Shown one piece after another: positions 62,237 through 64,000 of a stretch of 64,000 nucleotides of DNA. A program made the position numbers and the translations under genes. This DNA comes from Marinobacter lipolyticus SM19 (lineage in GTDB: Bacteria; Pseudomonadota; Gammaproteobacteria; Pseudomonadales; Oleiphilaceae), in the NCBI RefSeq assembly GCF_000397065.2, contig NZ_KE007306.1:600104-664103 (forward strand), written 5' to 3'. The notes under the pieces were generated by a model. It did no database searches and was not told where the DNA came from. It saw only the letters and a program-made list of their open reading frames with translations. Position 1 is the stretch's first letter; each line of letters starts with the position of its first letter.

Positions 62237-62692
62237 CTACAGATACCGGCCGCCAGCACCGACTGCCACCACGATCAGCCCAAATATCAGGTTGATACCT
62301 ACCAGCTTGCGGATCTGCCCCACCTGGCGCCCGCCTTCCTGGGGATCCTGGTTGGCAACGGCCTGCTTCAGCCGCCGGAAAGGGGCAAAATAGACGTGAA
62401 AATAGATCAGCATCATCACAATCCCCAGCCCCTGCATGAAGTGGATATGCCAGCCGGCACCCGCCATGCCACCGAACACGCTAAAGATCATCCAGTATCC
62501 GGTCACCAGCAACAGGATAACGGCGGCCCATACCCACCGGAAAAACCGGGACAGGGTGTGACACCAGAGCAGGCCCCGCTGTGACGCATCAATCACTTCG
62601 ACCACCGCAGGCCGCATGGCCATATAGGCGAAAAACATACCACCAACCCAAATCACGGCAGAGAGAACATGCAGTGCGATAGCCAGACTCAT
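62237..62692 (-). CDS. CopD-like membrane protein
   Basis: A 151-residue protein with four predicted membrane helices (about 1-25, 50-75, 85-105, 128-148). LAIALHVLSAVIWVGGMFFAYM at the start is typical of the CopD/DUF2269 group, and histidines in helices 1 and 3 (ALHVLSA, GWHIHFMQG) could bind haem or copper. Function is unclear. It is encoded between the channel and the HAD phosphatase on the same strand. Confidence 0.8.
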   Translation of the reverse strand: MSLAIALHVLSAVIWVGGMFFAYMAMRPAVVEVIDASQRGLLWCHTLSRFFRWVWAAVILLLVTGYWMIFSVFGGMAGAGWHIHFMQGLGIVMMLIYFHVYFAPFRRLKQAVANQDPQEGGRQVGQIRKLVGINLIFGLIVVAVGAGGRYL

Positions 62693-62745
62693 AAAGCGAT
62701 TCCCGAATGTATAATGTGTGTGATGAGCGTAAGCCTTATCCTGTT

Positions 62746-63504
62746 TCAGAACCAGTGCGACACCACGGCGGCGATATCGTTGAAAACCCCGGCGCCGAGC
62801 GCCTTGGCCCGGTCGCGGTCGGATTCCCGATACTTACCGGTTTTCACCAGCGCCGCCTCAAGCCCCGCCTTCCGGGCGCCGCCAATATCCGCTTCCACAT
62901 CGTCACCGATCATCAGGCAATCCCCCGGCGCCAACCCCATGCTGTCACAGGCCTCATGGAACATGGCCTCGCCCGGCTTGCCAATGATAGTGGCCTCCAC
63001 CCCGGCCGCATACTCCAGGGCGCGAATGAAGGGGCCGGCATCCAGGTGCAGGCCGTCGGATTGCTTGAAGTAACGGTTCATGCCCACCGCCAGCAGAGGG
63101 GCGCCCTCCATCAGCAGACGGAAGGCCTGATCCAGCCGGCGATAATCGAAGCGTTCACCCGCGTCACAGACCACGACCGCATCGGCGTCCGAGGACGGGG
63201 CCGGTTCGAATTCATCTTCGATGGAAGGATGCACCAACAGCCAGGGTTTCAGATTCCGGAACTTCAGATAGCGTGCAACAGCGGCCGGAGCCGTGAGCAC
63301 CTCCTCGTCAGCGGCTTCGAAACCCAACCCCCGGAGCTCGTCCAGCACAGCCAGGGAAGGCTTGCGGGACGTGTTGGTGAGAAAACGAAAGGGCGCGCCG
63401 GCCTTGCGGAGCCGCGCAATGGCTTCCCGCGCACCAGTCACCGTCTCACCCTCTACGTCGAGCACACCGGAAATATCGATACAGAGTCCCTTGGGCTGTG
63501 CCAT
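62746..63504 (-). CDS. HAD phosphatase, LHPP/TIGR01458-like
   Basis: A 252-residue HAD-superfamily phosphatase with a C2 cap. Motif I is CIDISGVLDVEG, motif II FLTNTSRK, the lysine is in IIGKPGEAMFHEA, and motif IV MIGDDVEADIGGARKAG. This matches the NagD-like group that includes phospholysine/phosphohistidine phosphatase LHPP. Motif I has ISG in place of DGT/DGV, as in LHPP relatives. GGAGGAGG lies upstream of the ATG. Confidence 0.9.
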   Translation of the reverse strand: MAQPKGLCIDISGVLDVEGETVTGAREAIARLRKAGAPFRFLTNTSRKPSLAVLDELRGLGFEAADEEVLTAPAAVARYLKFRNLKPWLLVHPSIEDEFEPAPSSDADAVVVCDAGERFDYRRLDQAFRLLMEGAPLLAVGMNRYFKQSDGLHLDAGPFIRALEYAAGVEATIIGKPGEAMFHEACDSMGLAPGDCLMIGDDVEADIGGARKAGLEAALVKTGKYRESDRDRAKALGAGVFNDIAAVVSHWF

Positions 63505-63571
63505 GGCGTTCTGGCCTCCTCCGGTCGACTGATGATGCCGGCAGCAATGCGATGGCAGCCGGCCACGCCAG

Positions 63572-64000
63572 TTGGCTGAGATTTGTGCTTTCTGTCAGTC
63601 TAGCACCGGAAACTGCTGGAACTCAGGTCTGCGCTGGCAGCTGGCCCCCGGCCGCCGTTTCCCGCAGGGTAAACGCTACACGCTGCTGCGCCCGGATGGC
63701 CACTTGCTGATGAACCCGCCGACAGAGCCGCAGCTGAGCTGGCTGGGGCATGCGTCTTTCCTGTTCCAGTACCGGGGCCTGAACGTGCTGACCGACCCGG
63801 TGCTGTCGGAGCGTGCCAGCCCCTTCCAATTGGTCGGGCCGAAGCGGTTCACGCCACCCGCCCTGACGGTGGCGGATATGCCGCCGATCCACCAGGTACT
63901 GATTTCCCACAATCACTACGACCACCTCGACGAAGCAACGGTGCGCCAGTTACATCGGCGTTTTGGGGCCAGCCTGTGCTTCTGTATTCCCATGGGCCTG
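63572..64000 (+). CDS. MBL-fold hydrolase, truncated by window end
   Basis: A frame that reads GRRFPQGKRYTLLRPDGHLL, then LSWLGHASFLFQYRG and the zinc motif ISHNHYDHLD, and stays open to the window end. This is the N-terminal third of an NAPE-PLD/UlaG-like MBL protein. The start is uncertain: an in-frame TTG at 63572 is used here as an outer limit, and an ATG at 63710 would remove conserved residues. It is divergent from the HAD phosphatase. Confidence 0.7.
   Translation, partial: MAEICAFCQSSTGNCWNSGLRWQLAPGRRFPQGKRYTLLRPDGHLLMNPPTEPQLSWLGHASFLFQYRGLNVLTDPVLSERASPFQLVGPKRFTPPALTVADMPPIHQVLISHNHYDHLDEATVRQLHRRFGASLCFCIPMGL

Noticed and set aside
1..64000. CRISPR arrays, tRNA or rRNA genes, insertion sequences, integrases, phage genes
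   Set aside because: No regularly spaced repeats, no cloverleaf-like genes, and no transposase, integrase or phage motif was recognised in any frame.

Overview
The window reads as chromosome from a marine gammaproteobacterium, most like Marinobacter or a close relative. This is an inference from the look of the proteins (AraC/hydroxylase and AraC/desaturase pairs, the DUF2750, DUF3010 and SEC-C families, abundant c-di-GMP signalling) and the dense, moderately GC-rich coding. No rRNA, tRNA, CRISPR array, transposase, integrase or phage gene was seen.

Layout. 1-7.4 kb: two membrane di-iron lipid-modifying enzymes (a hydroxylase-like and a desaturase-like protein), each beside an AraC-type regulator, with an SDR / TfoX_N / DUF2750 set between them. 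7.4-10.6 kb: a lone cyclic-nucleotide-binding domain protein, a secreted YHS protein, a small unknown and a BamA/TamA-like outer-membrane protein. 10.7-16.7 kb: an amino-acid module made of an AGCS symporter and glutaminase behind a convincing sigma-54 promoter, followed upstream by an NtrC-type regulator and a histidine kinase carrying an amino-acid-binding periplasmic domain. 16.8-19.5 kb: a persulfide-dioxygenase-like hydrolase with a SulP transporter. 19.5-26.5 kb: a large secreted S15-like lipoprotein, a PPOX/MocR divergent pair, and an operon of PfkB kinase, Asp/Glu-racemase-fold protein and haloalkane dehalogenase. 26.6-34.1 kb: a signalling block (PAS-GGDEF, MscS channel, PilZ, UspA, REC-GGDEF-EAL, Rcp1-like regulator, Cache histidine kinase). 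34.2-36.5 kb: SDR-TetR operon with two candidate operators, then a crotonase.

36.7-46.6 kb is the most coherent system: an eleven-gene, almost fully overlapping operon, hydB - cyclic-nucleotide-binding protein - hydG - hydD - hydA - endopeptidase - hypA - hypF - hypC - hypD - hypE, for a cytoplasmic group 3b (NAD(P)-linked) [NiFe]-hydrogenase and its maturation. Its HypA lacks the zinc-finger cysteines, and no hypB is present. 46.7-64 kb is mixed housekeeping and accessory content: RNase Z, a secreted lipase-like protein, M14 carboxypeptidase, patatin, GST, CoA-pyrophosphatase-like Nudix, an enolase-superfamily enzyme, TenA, a potassium channel with a zinc ribbon, an LHPP-like HAD phosphatase, and an MBL-fold gene cut by the window end.

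The least expected signal is structural. At three places a gene or gene pair sits between, or is fused to, broken remnants of another gene. The SDR/TfoX junction is present twice as a diverged direct repeat around a two-gene insert. Two internally deleted SEC-C protein relics flank the lipase gene. The first codons of a nucleoside-deoxyribosyltransferase-like gene are fused in frame to a DUF6635-like protein. These look like scars of gene insertion or replacement without any recognisable mobile element.
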